Counted from the first letter of the stretch, positions 8,897-18,197 are shown. The stretch: DNA of 64,000 bases from Dehalobacter sp. DCM (GCF_024972775.1 NZ_CP092282.1:2411001-2475000); one strand, 5' to 3'. Translations and numbers: made by a program. The notes: generated by a model from the sequence alone, not told the origin.

Positions 8897-9100
8897 CTAC
8901 TTGACGGGGAGCGGTTCAATCATGCCTAACAGCTCCCTTATATATGGATTGGGCATGTTACTGCGGTGATTCATGTATTGGGTGGCTGCAGAGAATTCAC
9001 TATCCTTACCGCCATAATGTTCAAACATCACTTGACCAAATCCTGGATCAGGGCAGCTAACCTCGACAGGGTATAATAACCCATTAATATACTTAAACAC
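8897..9100 (-). pseudogene. CotJC/manganese-catalase-like protein, truncated by the IS element
   Basis: 67 residues from a GTG start behind GGAGGG. The YPVEVSCPDPGFGQVMFEHYGG and SAATQYMNHRSNMPNPYIRELLGMI segments match the N-terminus of CotJC-type manganese catalases of spore coats. The family continues with an IGTEE metal-ligand motif, but here the frame runs into the IS right end and stops after EPLPVK. No continuation was found beyond the left IS end (before 7218), so the remainder of the gene is lost. Confidence 0.75.
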
Positions 9101-9248
9101 ATTTATCCCTCCTTACCCTTAAGATAATGTATTATACTGGTAACTTATCGGAATAGTTACAATAGAGGCCAAATTTGCAAATATAGGACACTTCTGCAAT
9201 TATTTATGGTAAAATTAGATATACAGTCTGTATGGGAGAGTGATTAAC

Positions 9249-9458
9249 TTGGTTCATAAAGTAACGGCCATTGTTCAGCAAGATGATAACTGGTATGTTG
9301 CAAAGTGTCTGGAGAATAATGTGGCTTCGCAGGGAAAGACAGTAGAAGAAGCTATTGCTAATCTTAAAGAAGCGCTAGAATTATATTATGAAGATGTGCC
9401 CTCTGATATTGTGGAACCAAGACAGACATTTGTTACCACATTGGAGGTAACTGTTTAA
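9249..9458 (+). CDS. hicB: HicB-like antitoxin
   Basis: 69 residues from TTG at 9249 (GGGAG 10 bases before it); a GTG at 9240 is the alternative start. The fold signature VTAIVQQDDNWYVAKCLENNVASQGKTVEEAIANLKEALELYYE is the HicB partial RNase H fold. HicB binds and blocks HicA and usually represses its own promoter. Its stop overlaps the start of the toxin gene. Here the antitoxin comes first. Confidence 0.85.
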   Translation: MVHKVTAIVQQDDNWYVAKCLENNVASQGKTVEEAIANLKEALELYYEDVPSDIVEPRQTFVTTLEVTV

Positions 9459-9685
9459 TGGGTTCGAAGTATCCTGTTCTTAAACCAGATGAGATCATTA
9501 AAGCCTTAAACGAGTTTGGTTTCAGAGTAGTTTCTCAGAAGGGGAGTCATATTAAACTCCGAAGGGATGGTTTGATTGTGAAAACTGTCATCGTCCCTAA
9601 TCACTACGAAGTTGCACGGGGTACGTTACAGAGCATCCTAGAACAAGCAGGAATAACACTTGAAGAATTTCTGACAAAGTTGTAA
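9458..9685 (+). CDS. hicA: HicA-like mRNA interferase toxin
   Basis: 75 residues with the double-stranded RNA-binding-like HicA fold. GFRVVSQKGSHIKLRRDG contains the active His (GSH) typical of HicA toxins, and IVPNHYEVARGTLQSILEQAGITLEEF matches the C-terminal part. In the family it cleaves mRNA until bound by HicB. It is translationally coupled to hicB by a 1-base overlap. A dispersed repeat begins just after its stop. Confidence 0.88.
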   Translation: MGSKYPVLKPDEIIKALNEFGFRVVSQKGSHIKLRRDGLIVKTVIVPNHYEVARGTLQSILEQAGITLEEFLTKL

Positions 9686-9686
9686 T

Positions 9687-9823
9687 TCAAGGGCCGCCAT
9701 CCGAGGCGGCTCTCAGTATAGGGGCGTCTGACTTTACATAACAGCGTGTTTTCGACACTTAGCCAATATGAATGCAATTGGAGACGCGTCGCAAATTCGC
9801 GAACCGTTAGTCGACATATAGCT
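9687..9823 (+). repeat. Dispersed intergenic repeat, copy A
   Basis: Begins at the stop of hicA with a small hairpin (GCCGCCATCCGAGGCGGC), followed by ACATAACAGCG, GTTTTCGACACTT and an end reading CGCGAACCGTTAGTCGACAT. The same blocks in the same order occur after the GyrI-like gene (15146), and parts occur after the GNAT (11757) and DUF3795 (13591) genes. Confidence 0.6.
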
Positions 9824-9871
9824 TATCAGGGTTTGCTTTAAAGCTTTCATTTTTTTTGGATTATTTCAATG

Positions 9872-10849
9872 TTACTTTTTCATATTAAACCAGCCCTTGC
9901 GTTTAAACCAAAGAAGCATAGAAATACCGATAAACGCCATAATACCTAAAACATAAAAATACCCGTAACGCCATCGTAATTCCGGCATATAGTCGAAGTT
10001 CATTCCATATATCCCGACAATAAAAGTTAAAGGGATGAAAATGGACGTGATAATTGTAAGAATCGTCATGATTTTATTCATACGGTGAGAGTTGATGGAT
10101 AGATAGCTGTCCCGAATGTCCTTAGTGACTTCTCGGCTTGACTCTACCGTGTCTGCAAGCTGCAAGAGATGGTCATAGATGTCATTAAAATCGCGCTTAT
10201 TTTTTTTGAAATCTTTTAGATGATCGGAATTAAGCATTCTATAAAGCAACTCCTTGGTGGAGTTTACAATATGCCTGAGTTTCAGGAGATCTGCCCGGAG
10301 ATCAAATACTTGATCAATCAAATTACTGAACTTCCTGTCTCCGGACCTTATATCAATTTCGTTTAAATAGTCCTCAATGCTGTATACAGCCGGAAAAAGC
10401 CTGTCTACGATCTTATCAAGAATTAAATAGGCAAGATAAGTTGGTCCTTCTGTCCGGATATTCTCATTGTCGGTAATTTTTTGACGGACACTGCTTATCT
10501 CCTCCAGTTTGGATTTATGAAAGGTTACAATATAATTCTCGCCAACAAACAAGTCAATTTCTACCGGATCAAGTGTGTTCTGGCCCAAAGCTTGAAAGAT
10601 AAAGAAAGTATAGGTATCGTAATAATCGACTTTAGGACGTTCCAAATTTTCCAGGCAATCCTCTATAGCCAAAGGATGAAATTTGAAGTGATCACTTAAT
10701 AACTGGGCTTCTTCTTGATCTGGTGACTCAAAATCTACCCAGTACCAGCTAATATTGTTCCCTGTCAATTGTTCCAGGGTCAGATTCTGAAGCAATTGTG
10801 ATTCTTTTGATAACGCAAGTGTATAAATCAATCTATTCTCCCCCAACAT
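9872..10849 (-). CDS. corA: CorA-family magnesium/divalent metal transporter
   Basis: 325 residues. A large N-terminal cytoplasmic domain (about 1-260) with a long helix region is followed by two C-terminal transmembrane helices. The signature GMN sits in FIVGIYGMNFDYMPELRW between them. CorA forms a pentameric channel for Mg2+, and sometimes Co2+ or Ni2+, in the cytoplasmic membrane. The last residues (KRKGWFNMKK) are basic as in the family. It stands alone. Confidence 0.92.
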   Translation of the reverse strand: MLGENRLIYTLALSKESQLLQNLTLEQLTGNNISWYWVDFESPDQEEAQLLSDHFKFHPLAIEDCLENLERPKVDYYDTYTFFIFQALGQNTLDPVEIDLFVGENYIVTFHKSKLEEISSVRQKITDNENIRTEGPTYLAYLILDKIVDRLFPAVYSIEDYLNEIDIRSGDRKFSNLIDQVFDLRADLLKLRHIVNSTKELLYRMLNSDHLKDFKKNKRDFNDIYDHLLQLADTVESSREVTKDIRDSYLSINSHRMNKIMTILTIITSIFIPLTFIVGIYGMNFDYMPELRWRYGYFYVLGIMAFIGISMLLWFKRKGWFNMKK

Positions 10850-11129
10850 TCTATTATTATTTTACTTTTATAAATTTTCTGGTAACATCAGTTTTAGCTT
10901 TTCTAATATTACATTATTATACTACGTATGTCATACAGATCCGAATGTAAAAGAAAGAGGTGTTCAATGACTTGCAACAAGATAATTTCTATATAGGTAG
11001 AGAGATATTTGAAGAGGATTAGTGGGTTCCAATGCCTTCAAAATATCAAATGGTATTATTTAATAGGATGCATAAGGCCGCACATCCATGTGCGGATTAG
11101 TATTAAGAGATTGTCACTTGGAGGTTGAA

Positions 11130-11750
11130 ATGATAAGAATAACTCAAAATCAAATTGAACCAGTTGCTAGGCTTCTGACAGAGTGTTTTATTGATGATCC
11201 CTTAACTGTTTTACAAACAAAAGGAATTTCAAATGAGAAAGAATTTCTTATTAAGCTATTTCAGATGCAATTAGACATATTTGAAAAAACAAGAGATATT
11301 TATTTGCTAGATGATAAGATTAATTCAGTGATAATTGGTTACGAAAAAAAGAAGTCTAAATGGTTGAAGCAACTTATATTAAGTATACAGGCATCATCAA
11401 AATTGCGGCACCAAATTAGTAAAACTGATTATGAAATATATGCAAAAAACGTTAAAAGTGTATCTAAGGATATTGATCTAAACTGGCAAAAACAATTTAT
11501 AAAAAAGAACTTTTATCATATAAATGTAATTGCTGTTGCACCAGAAGCTAGAGGTGAAGGTAACGCAAGGGTATTGATTAACCGAATTATTAACTATTGT
11601 AAAGAAAATAATATTCCAATAATCTTGGAGACTGTTAATTCGAATCAAATTGAAATGTATAGACATTTGGGATTTGATTTGGTCAAAACTATATCGGGCA
11701 ACGTTACCGGATTAAAGCAATTTTGTTTTATTAAATATCCCCATTCTTAA
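11130..11750 (+). CDS. GNAT family N-acetyltransferase
   Basis: 206 residues from the ATG at 11130, which has GGAGG at good spacing; the longer in-frame start at 11088 does not. The acetyl-CoA-binding motif is VIAVAPEARGEGNARVLINRII (about residue 134 on), followed by NIPIILETVNSNQIEMYRHLGFDLVKT, the usual C-terminal GNAT element. The substrate cannot be told. The gene is AT-rich compared with its neighbours and sits in the accessory patch. Confidence 0.82.
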   Translation: MIRITQNQIEPVARLLTECFIDDPLTVLQTKGISNEKEFLIKLFQMQLDIFEKTRDIYLLDDKINSVIIGYEKKKSKWLKQLILSIQASSKLRHQISKTDYEIYAKNVKSVSKDIDLNWQKQFIKKNFYHINVIAVAPEARGEGNARVLINRIINYCKENNIPIILETVNSNQIEMYRHLGFDLVKTISGNVTGLKQFCFIKYPHS

Positions 11751-11756
11751 AGATCT

Positions 11757-11818
11757 GGGGGAGACGCCGTCCATGGCGTCTTCGGCTTCGCGGGGCATCC
11801 TACTACGCATAACAGTAA
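11757..11818 (+). repeat. Dispersed intergenic repeat, copy D (5' part only)
   Basis: Directly after the GNAT gene: a hairpin (GACGCCGTCCATGGCGTC), CTTCGCGGGGC and ACGCATAACAG, matching the first half of copies A and B. It stops exactly where the IS91-type remnant begins (11819), so that element probably inserted here. Confidence 0.55.
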
Positions 11819-12124
11819 GCGATTTATGATGTTCAGAACAAAAGAAAAAGCCAAGACTTAAAGTCAATGGCGTAAATTGAGAAAAAATCGATAAACAAAA
11901 AACCTGAACATCATGAATCGCGTGTTGTACTAAACCGTCTGCCGACGGAAGCGAGAATTATGGGAATTCAATCTATTCAAACCAGTGCTGAAAGATAAAA
12001 ATAGGGACAAATCACATACATCGAGCCGGAAAAAATCAAAAATAACCGGGATTAGCCTCAAAATGGACATGCCTTCCCCCTCCCCATAGCGGGCCTTGCA
12101 AAAAAACTATGCAATTGAAATGAC

Positions 12125-12310
12125 TTAAGTGACGGCAGAAGGAAAGCACTTCCAGCCAAAATTCACATTGGAACTGCCGCAACAAGGACAATACCGGACT
12201 TTTGGGCGGGAGAAAGAAGCCGGCATCTTACTACTAACCAGCCGACGGCAGCGGAGCAGTTTCGTACCAATATTGCGGCTGGAAAGAAGCCCATAATGTC
12301 GGATCTTCAC
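12125..12310 (-). pseudogene. IS91-type transposase, C-terminal remnant
   Basis: About 61 codons. KIRHYGLLSSRNIGTKLLRCRRLV matches the region after the Y2 catalytic domain of IS91/IS801 transposases, and CPCCGSSNV is a C-terminal zinc-ribbon-like pair. The catalytic N-terminal domain with the tyrosines is absent, so it cannot act. Confidence 0.65.
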
Positions 12311-12314
12311 AATT

Positions 12315-13029
12315 CCCCTTATCTTTATAGTCCTTCCAGGAAAAACTAACCGATCTGCCGTTAAAACCAGTAAAGCCTGCTGAATATGTCTTGCAGAAAG
12401 CGGTTTTTCCTTAATAAATCCCGAAAAAGCAAATACTCAGGGTGGAAAAGTTTCCAGTAAGCCCTTAGAACCCGGAGATTTTCCTGAGAAAGAATCGTAA
12501 AACGATCTTTTCCCCCCTACCTTGATTGACCCGAATCAGCATTTGTTTGGAATCAATTCTCTGAGACCTTGAGGTTTAGCGTTTCACTAATACGCAGGCC
12601 AGAAGAATAAGTAGTCAGGAGAATAGCTTTGTGCTTCAGATAGTGGACCTGATCAATAATGGAAAGAATCTCATCTCGGGAAAGAACACAAGGAAACTTT
12701 TTTAAACGTTTTGGGCGGACAATTACATCATCAGACCAATTAAGCTGAAGAACCTTATTGAAGAAGAGCTTGAAAGCATTGCAGGAGATATTGATATTGC
12801 TGTAACTGATCCCGGACTGAACACGGTGATGGAGATATTTTTTAAGTTCATGGGGAGAGATTGAAGGAGCAGGTTTGGCAAAATGTTTCTCTAAAAGCCT
12901 TAGGTGGCAAAGGTAATGACGAACCGTCTGAGGAGAGAACCCGCGAAGTTCCATTTCAGATTTCATTTGCAAAAAATGGTAAGATAGGGTATAGCCGTTA
13001 TCTGAAATTCCCTGCACGGACCGCGACAT
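12315..13029 (-). pseudogene. Tyrosine recombinase (phage-integrase family), frameshifted
   Basis: An intact stretch of 158 residues holds the N-terminal SAM-like domain (FSPQTVRHYLCHLRLLEKHF) and the first catalytic Arg (SGLRISETLNLKVS). After residue 158 the protein continues in shifted frames: IDSKQMLIRVNQG in one frame, then TILSQENLRVLRAYWKLFHPEYLLF in another. At least two frameshifts break it before the HxxR and Tyr motifs. Such recombinases accompany IS91-type transposases. Confidence 0.7.
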
Positions 13030-13225
13030 CGTGTCGCGGATTTTAGGGAGACAGTTCTTAGAGATGAATATTTCATGGTGATTCAGACATGCATCCAGTC
13101 AAAGGAGACAGACTGGTCCCAACTAATTCAGCTTATTGTAACGCAAAACCGTTTAATAATATGGTATTGGCCGGCGGCTAAATGTACAAATAGGATTTTA
13201 CAGATTTTTTAGGAGGTGTCATTTC

Positions 13226-13567
13226 GTGTCAATTGAAGAGATCGGATGTTGTGGCGCGTATTGTGGCACTTGCCCCATAATAAAGAATAAGCAATGTAAA
13301 GGATGTAAATTAGGATACGATAATGGAGAGCGAAATATTGATAAAGCGAGATGTAAGATAAAAGTATGTTGCATCAAGAAAGATCTTGATTCCTGTGCTG
13401 ATTGCTCTGAGTTACTTGAATGCTCTACCATTAATGATTTTTATAATAAGAAGGGTTATAAGTATCAGAAATATAAGGAAGCGGCCTATTACATTCGAGA
13501 ATACGGATATATCAGATTTCTCGAAATAGCAAACAATTGGACAAATGTATATGGAAAGTACAAGTAA
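13226..13567 (+). CDS. DUF3795 family Cys-rich protein
   Basis: 113 residues from a GTG behind AGGAGG. The first half is Cys-rich (CCGAYCGTCPIIKNKQCKGCK, then CKIKVCCIKKDLDSCADC and ELLEC), which suggests metal or Fe-S binding. The second half is a helical tail rich in Tyr. This matches DUF3795 proteins, which are common in anaerobes and have no known function. A partial copy of the dispersed repeat follows. Confidence 0.75.
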   Translation: MSIEEIGCCGAYCGTCPIIKNKQCKGCKLGYDNGERNIDKARCKIKVCCIKKDLDSCADCSELLECSTINDFYNKKGYKYQKYKEAAYYIREYGYIRFLEIANNWTNVYGKYK

Positions 13568-13590
13568 TAATTTGTCTAATAGTTGATATA

Positions 13591-13633
13591 TCGGGAATTC
13601 AAGGGCCAGAATACGCGAGACGTTAGACGACAG
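13591..13633 (+). repeat. Dispersed intergenic repeat, copy C (3' part only)
   Basis: CGGGAATTCAAGGGCCAG followed by GAATACGCGAGACGTTAGAC matches the 3' half of copies A and B. It follows the DUF3795 gene. Confidence 0.45.
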
Positions 13634-13665
13634 ACTTAAGTAATAATTATTTGGGGAGGAAATAG

Positions 13666-14355
13666 ATGAAAACCATCGGTTTAATCGGAGGAATGAGCTG
13701 GGAATCGTCATCAGAATATTATCGCATTATTAATGAAGAAGTTAAGCAAAGGCTTGGAGGTTTGCATTCGGCCAAATGTGTTCTCTATAGCATAGACTTC
13801 GAGGAAATAGAGATCTGCCAAAGAAATGGAGAATGGGAAAAGGCTGCTCAGATTTTAACAGGCGCTGCTTATAGTCTTGAGTCAGCAGGTGCAGATTTTA
13901 TCGTCATTTGTACGAATACTATGCACAAAGTTGCAAACCAGATCCAGGCAGGCATTAATATTCCAATACTTCATATTGCAGATATTACAGCTCAACAAGT
14001 TCTATCTAATGAAATTAAAACAGTTGGGCTCTTGGGGACAAAATATACTATGGAACAAGATTTCTATAAATCCCGTTTAGAGGCTAAGGGTATAAAAGTT
14101 TTGATTCCAAAGGAAATCGATAGGGTAATAGTAAACACAGTAATTTATAATGAGCTATGCCTAGGAAAGATTGTTGATGAATCAAGAGTCAGATATAAAA
14201 GAATCATAGAAGATTTAATAGAAGAAGGTGCAGATGGAATCATTCTAGGGTGTACAGAAATTGGCCTCTTAGTAAAACCTGGGGACTCAACTGTTCCGTT
14301 ATTTGATACAACTTTGCTTCATGCACTAGGGGCAGTAAACTTCGCATTAGAATAA
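13666..14355 (+). CDS. Aspartate/glutamate racemase family protein
   Basis: 229 residues. The N-terminal TIGLIGGMSWESSSEYYRIINE is typical of the RacX/YgeA type. The two catalytic Cys residues are in CTNTMHKV (near residue 84) and LGCTEIGLL (near 191). Enzymes of this group interconvert L and D amino acids without a cofactor; some have broad specificity. GGGGAGG precedes the ATG. Specificity is not predicted. Confidence 0.87.
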   Translation: MKTIGLIGGMSWESSSEYYRIINEEVKQRLGGLHSAKCVLYSIDFEEIEICQRNGEWEKAAQILTGAAYSLESAGADFIVICTNTMHKVANQIQAGINIPILHIADITAQQVLSNEIKTVGLLGTKYTMEQDFYKSRLEAKGIKVLIPKEIDRVIVNTVIYNELCLGKIVDESRVRYKRIIEDLIEEGADGIILGCTEIGLLVKPGDSTVPLFDTTLLHALGAVNFALE

Positions 14356-14408
14356 TATGGGTCAGGGTATTCCTTAAACGTTTTGTGCGTTAGAATGCAT
14401 GACTGTTT

Positions 14409-15121
14409 TCATTTATTATTGGAGTACCTTTATCTGAGTACATAATGAAACGGAGATTGACTTTAGCAGGATATGATGTACAGCATGGTACGGATAAAAT
14501 CATTGATATTTCTTTAAGATACTGTTACGAATCACATTCTTCGTTTACGCGTGCATTTAAAGAATTGGTGTGACCCCCTCAGTCGCTCGCAATAATAAAA
14601 GAATAAGACTGAAAGTTTGTCCTCAATTCACCTTCTCATTAGCAATTGGAGGATTAAGTGAAATGGAACACAGGATTATTGAATTGCCTGCAGCCAGAAT
14701 GGCTCGTTCAGGAGAAAAAGACATTTGGGAGTTCGGCAAATGGTGGCCTACAATTGCCGCAAAAGAGAAAGGATTATTGTTTCCAAAGGATTTTTGGTGG
14801 AACAATGAAATAACAGGACGACCTGAATGGTTATATGCAATTCCAGAAGATTTAACAGATACAAATGGGTACGAAGTATTTGATTTTCCTGGAGGATTAT
14901 ATGCAGTGACTACTTCATATGATGAAGAACAGGAGAAGACTAAAGCTTATTTTGCTTTGAAAAAATGGGTTGAAGAGAGTGGTTGCTTCGAAATGGCTAA
15001 TGAAAATAATGATCCGACTTATCATAGTCGCTATGGAATGGGGCATGTCTCAACACCTAAAGGATGTACAAGACATCAATTTACTATGTTTATACCGATT
15101 GTCAAGAAGTTTGCTACATGA
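14409..15121 (+). pseudogene. AraC-family regulator with GyrI-like effector domain, frameshifted
   Basis: One frame (14409-14573) encodes SFIIGVPLSEYIMKRRLTLAG and the second helix-turn-helix of an AraC DNA-binding domain, ending FKELV then a stop. The next frame (14570-15121, 183 codons) begins VTPSVARNN, which is how AraC domains normally continue, and carries a GyrI-like domain (MEHRIIELPAARMARSGEKDIWEFGKWWP). A deletion not divisible by three at about 14568 explains the break. The first HTH is also missing. The GyrI part could still be made from GTG 14570. Confidence 0.75.
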
Positions 15122-15630
15122 GTTTTGGATTCTGGACAAGAAGAAATTTAAGGGTCGGTCATCCGTGACCGACTCTGGCTTCGCGGGGCGTGGCACATCA
15201 GAGAACACGGTTTTCCCGACACTTGGAGGATGATACATGTGGCTGGGGCGCGTCGGGAATACCTGGACGTTCTACGACATATCGTGCAAAGGCCGTGCCG
15301 TCCATGGATCGGACGAAATGAGTTATAAGTATTTCTTCGCAGTAGTAGGAAAATACTTCTCAGAATCTTATTCAACGGATAGTGGTTATAGAAACTACAA
15401 ATAGATATCAGGGGTAGGGGGAGAGCGGATTGTTTAAAAGCAAGTGGGATATGCCTTAGGATGGCGGCAATTTCGTCAAAAATCAAAGATTATTGCAAGG
15501 TTGACTATACTCTATAGCTACAAATGTTTCCAGTAGACCAAAGAAACTCATATATGAAAGACTTGAAGGAGAGCCATGGACTATCTATAAGGCAAATTGA
15601 AAGATGGACAGGGATTAATAGGGGGATAAG
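15122..15630. other. Intergenic region with a repeat copy (509 bp)
   Basis: The first 170 bases hold repeat copy B. From about 15295 to 15630 I see no gene with a ribosome site and no clear hairpin. The GGGGGATAAG before 15631 is the ribosome site of the next gene. Confidence 0.5.
15146..15290 (+). repeat. Dispersed intergenic repeat, copy B (most complete)
   Basis: Hairpin GGTCGGTCATCCGTGACCGA, then CTTCGCGGGGCGTG, GAGAACACGGTTTTCCCGAC and an end with CGTCGGGAATACCTGGACGT and TCTACGACATAT. The blocks are in the same order as copy A. Placed after the GyrI-like gene. Confidence 0.6.
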
Positions 15631-16458
15631 ATGTCAAACATATTTGAAATAAGCGACTTTTCATCGCCCAATTTGGATGTCTTTGCTCGCCTGACGGAAA
15701 CGCAGCTACGCAACCGTATGGAGCCGGAAATGGGCATCTTTATTGCGGAGAGTATCAAGGTAATTGGACTTGCCCTCGACGCTGGATGCGAGCCTATTTC
15801 GCTTTTGATGGAGCGCAAATACATTGCAGGGCAGGCCCACGATATAATCACCCGCTGCGGAGATATCCCCGTCTATACTGCCGATAGCAACCTGCTCGCA
15901 GGACTGACTGGCTTTCAGCTGACACGCAGTGTGCTGTGTGCCATGCGGCGTCCTCACCTACCCAGTGTAGAAGAGGCGTGCGCAGGTGCAAGTCGAGTGG
16001 CTGTGCTTGAAGGTATTGCGGACTCTACCAACGTCGGTGCTATTTTTCGCTCGGCTGCGGCGCTAGGCATAGATGCCGTGTTGCTTACTCCCTCATGCTG
16101 TGACCCACTATGCCGGCGTGGGGTGAGGGTGAGCATGGGGACCATCTTTCAAGTGCCATGGGCTCGTATTGGCAGCGAGCCCTCTCATTGGCCGCAGCAG
16201 GGTATGGAGAGTCTGCGCAAGCTAGGCTTTAAGACCGTTGCCATGGCTTTAAGTGATACCGCTGTCAGCATAGACGATCCGCAGCTCATGGCCCAGGAAA
16301 AGCTTGCTATCATACTGGGTACAGAAGGTAATGGACTGGCACCAAACACGGTTGCCCACTGTGATTACACCGCGCGTATCCCCATGTCCCATAACGTGGA
16401 CTCGCTGAATGTTGCTGCAGCAAGCGCAGTGGCTTTCTGGCAACTCAAAGCCCGGTAA
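15631..16458 (+). CDS. TrmH/SpoU-family RNA 2'-O-methyltransferase
   Basis: 275 residues. An N-terminal RNA-binding segment (to about 110) is followed by the SPOUT domain with knot motifs: LEGIADSTNVGAIFRSAAAL, ILGTEGNGLAP and IPMSHNVDSLNVAAASAVAFW. Family members methylate rRNA or tRNA riboses with SAM. The G+C content and codon use look higher than in the AT-rich genes just upstream. The target nucleotide cannot be told. Confidence 0.9.
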   Translation: MSNIFEISDFSSPNLDVFARLTETQLRNRMEPEMGIFIAESIKVIGLALDAGCEPISLLMERKYIAGQAHDIITRCGDIPVYTADSNLLAGLTGFQLTRSVLCAMRRPHLPSVEEACAGASRVAVLEGIADSTNVGAIFRSAAALGIDAVLLTPSCCDPLCRRGVRVSMGTIFQVPWARIGSEPSHWPQQGMESLRKLGFKTVAMALSDTAVSIDDPQLMAQEKLAIILGTEGNGLAPNTVAHCDYTARIPMSHNVDSLNVAAASAVAFWQLKAR

Positions 16459-16640
16459 AATTTTAGCTGAGGACGGGAAAGCCGGCCACATGGGGAAGGG
16501 GTTAACAGGAGTATGCAGCTTGCAAAGGAAACATCAACCGGACAGGCAGATAGGAGAAATTGATGCGAACCTCCCTGCAAGGAATAGCACAGAAAGCCAA
16601 AAGACTTAAACGCTACCGATTTCGCAAATTCTTATTTGTC

Positions 16641-18197
16641 TTAAAATAATTTTGTCGTCCAGGACTCGCAATTCCATACTTCAGTGACAATATCCCGATA
16701 GAATTCCGGCTCATGGCAGATGAGCAGAAGGCTGCCTTTATACGCTTTCAGCGCGCGTTTTAACTCTTCTTTGGCGTCAACGTCAAGGTGGTTGGTAGGC
16801 TCGTCGAGCAGGAGGCAATTGGTTTCTTTATTGATCAGCTTACACAGACGCACCTTCGCTTGTTCGCCGCCGCTTAAGACTAATACTTTACTTTCAATGT
16901 GTTTGGTGGTTAGACCGCATTTCGCTAGAGCACCCCGGACTTCATACTGGGTATAGCCGGGGAAATCTTTCCAGAATTCTTCGATACAGGTATTATAGTT
17001 GGCTTCTTTGACTTCTTGTTCAAAATAACCGGGATAGAGAAACTCGCCGAGCTCGACCTGTCCTGAAATCGCCGGAATTAATCCGAGGATGCTTTTTAGC
17101 AAGGTTGTTTTTCCTATGCCGTTGGCCCCAGTTAACGCGACTTTTTGGCCACGTTCCAGTGAGATGCTGATCGGGCGGGAGAGAGGCTCTCCGTAACCAA
17201 TGACAAGGTCCGTTGTCCTTAAGACCAGCTTGCCCGAAGTCCGGGCTTCTTTAAAGTTGAAAACCGGTTTGGGTTTATCCTTAGCCAGCTCGATCCGGTC
17301 CATTTTATCCAGCTTCTTTTGGCGTGACATGGCCATATTCCGCGTGGATACACGGGCTTTGTTGCGCGCCACAAAATCCTCGAGGTCAGCAATTTCCTGC
17401 TGCTGTTTTTTATAAGCGGCCTCCACCTGGAGCTTTTTTGTTTCATATACTTTCAAGAAGTTGTCATAGTCGCCGACATAACGATTTAACTCCTGGTTGT
17501 CCATGTGATAAATCAGATTGACAACGCTGTTAAGGAAAGGCATATCGTGGGAAATCAAGATAAACGCGTTTTCATAATCCAATAAATAACGTTTCAACCA
17601 TTCGATATGCTGTTCATCAAGATAATTCGTCGGCTCATCCAATAATAAAATATCCGGCTTTTCCAATAAGAGCTTTGCTAACAGGACTTTGGTTCGTTGG
17701 CCGCCGCTTAAGTCATCAACATCCTTATCCAAGCCGATATCCACTAAACCCAAACCCCGGGCAGTCTCCTCCACTTTTGCGTCAATCATATAAAAATCGT
17801 TATCGTTCAGTGTTTCCTGTATGGAACCCATATCTTCGAGCAAAACATCCAGGTCTTCCGGTGACGCATCGCTCATTTTATCACAGATGGCCAGCATCTC
17901 GGTCTCCAGCGCAAAAAGATACTGGAAAGCATCTTTCAGAACATCCCGAATCGTCGATCCCTTTTCCAGAACAACATGCTGATCCAGGTAGCCGACGCGA
18001 ACACGCTTGGACCATTCGACTTGACCTTCATCGGGTTCCAGTTGGCGTGTGACAATATTCATAAACGTCGATTTGCCTTCACCATTAGCCCCAATCAGAC
18101 CGATATGTTCACCTTTTAATAAACGAAAAGAGACATTTTGAAAGATAGCACGGTCGCCAAAGCCATGGCTCAAATTTTTTACGGTTAAAATACTCAT
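16641..18197 (-). CDS. ABC-F family ATPase (ribosome-associated type)
   Basis: 518 residues with two ABC domains and no membrane segments. Walker A motifs are GANGEGKST (near 36) and GANGIGKTT (near 354). The signatures LSGGQRTKVLLAKLLLEKPDILLLDEPTNYLDE and LSGGEQAKVRLCKLINKETNCLLLDEPTNHLD end in catalytic Glu. Between them is the linker with the charged helical region (about 235-300) that reaches into the ribosome in this family. The YbiT/YkpA subgroup fits best; antibiotic resistance is possible but not shown. Confidence 0.9.
   Translation of the reverse strand: MSILTVKNLSHGFGDRAIFQNVSFRLLKGEHIGLIGANGEGKSTFMNIVTRQLEPDEGQVEWSKRVRVGYLDQHVVLEKGSTIRDVLKDAFQYLFALETEMLAICDKMSDASPEDLDVLLEDMGSIQETLNDNDFYMIDAKVEETARGLGLVDIGLDKDVDDLSGGQRTKVLLAKLLLEKPDILLLDEPTNYLDEQHIEWLKRYLLDYENAFILISHDMPFLNSVVNLIYHMDNQELNRYVGDYDNFLKVYETKKLQVEAAYKKQQQEIADLEDFVARNKARVSTRNMAMSRQKKLDKMDRIELAKDKPKPVFNFKEARTSGKLVLRTTDLVIGYGEPLSRPISISLERGQKVALTGANGIGKTTLLKSILGLIPAISGQVELGEFLYPGYFEQEVKEANYNTCIEEFWKDFPGYTQYEVRGALAKCGLTTKHIESKVLVLSGGEQAKVRLCKLINKETNCLLLDEPTNHLDVDAKEELKRALKAYKGSLLLICHEPEFYRDIVTEVWNCESWTTKLF

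Larger units (their letters stand above)
7218..8900 (+). mobile_element. IS3-family insertion sequence, complete
   Basis: About 1.68 kb with imperfect terminal inverted repeats of about 30 bp. The left end begins GTAGACAAGTGAAATAAT and the right end, read inward, begins GTAGACAATTAAAAAAAT. It contains an orfA/orfB pair joined by a -1 frameshift site. A palindrome (about 8847-8874) lies just inside the right end. No convincing target-site duplication is seen, so one flank may have been rearranged after insertion. Confidence 0.88.
11819..13060 (-). mobile_element. Decayed IS91-type element
   Basis: Contains a broken tyrosine recombinase and the C-terminal end of an IS91/IS801-type transposase on the same strand, the usual pair in this family. 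Near its left edge are two 18-bp inverted segments (11819-11836 and 11904-11921) that match at 17 of 18 positions and may belong to the element terminus. Most of the transposase is missing. The right boundary is an estimate. Confidence 0.65.

Noticed and set aside
11073-11096. Hairpin CCGCACATCCATGTGCGG as a terminator
   Set aside because: No T run, and it lies just before the GNAT ribosome site rather than after a gene; could be an operator but evidence is thin.
9687-15290. Calling the accessory patch an integron
   Set aside because: No integron integrase seen, repeats only loosely resemble attC, and two copies are partial.
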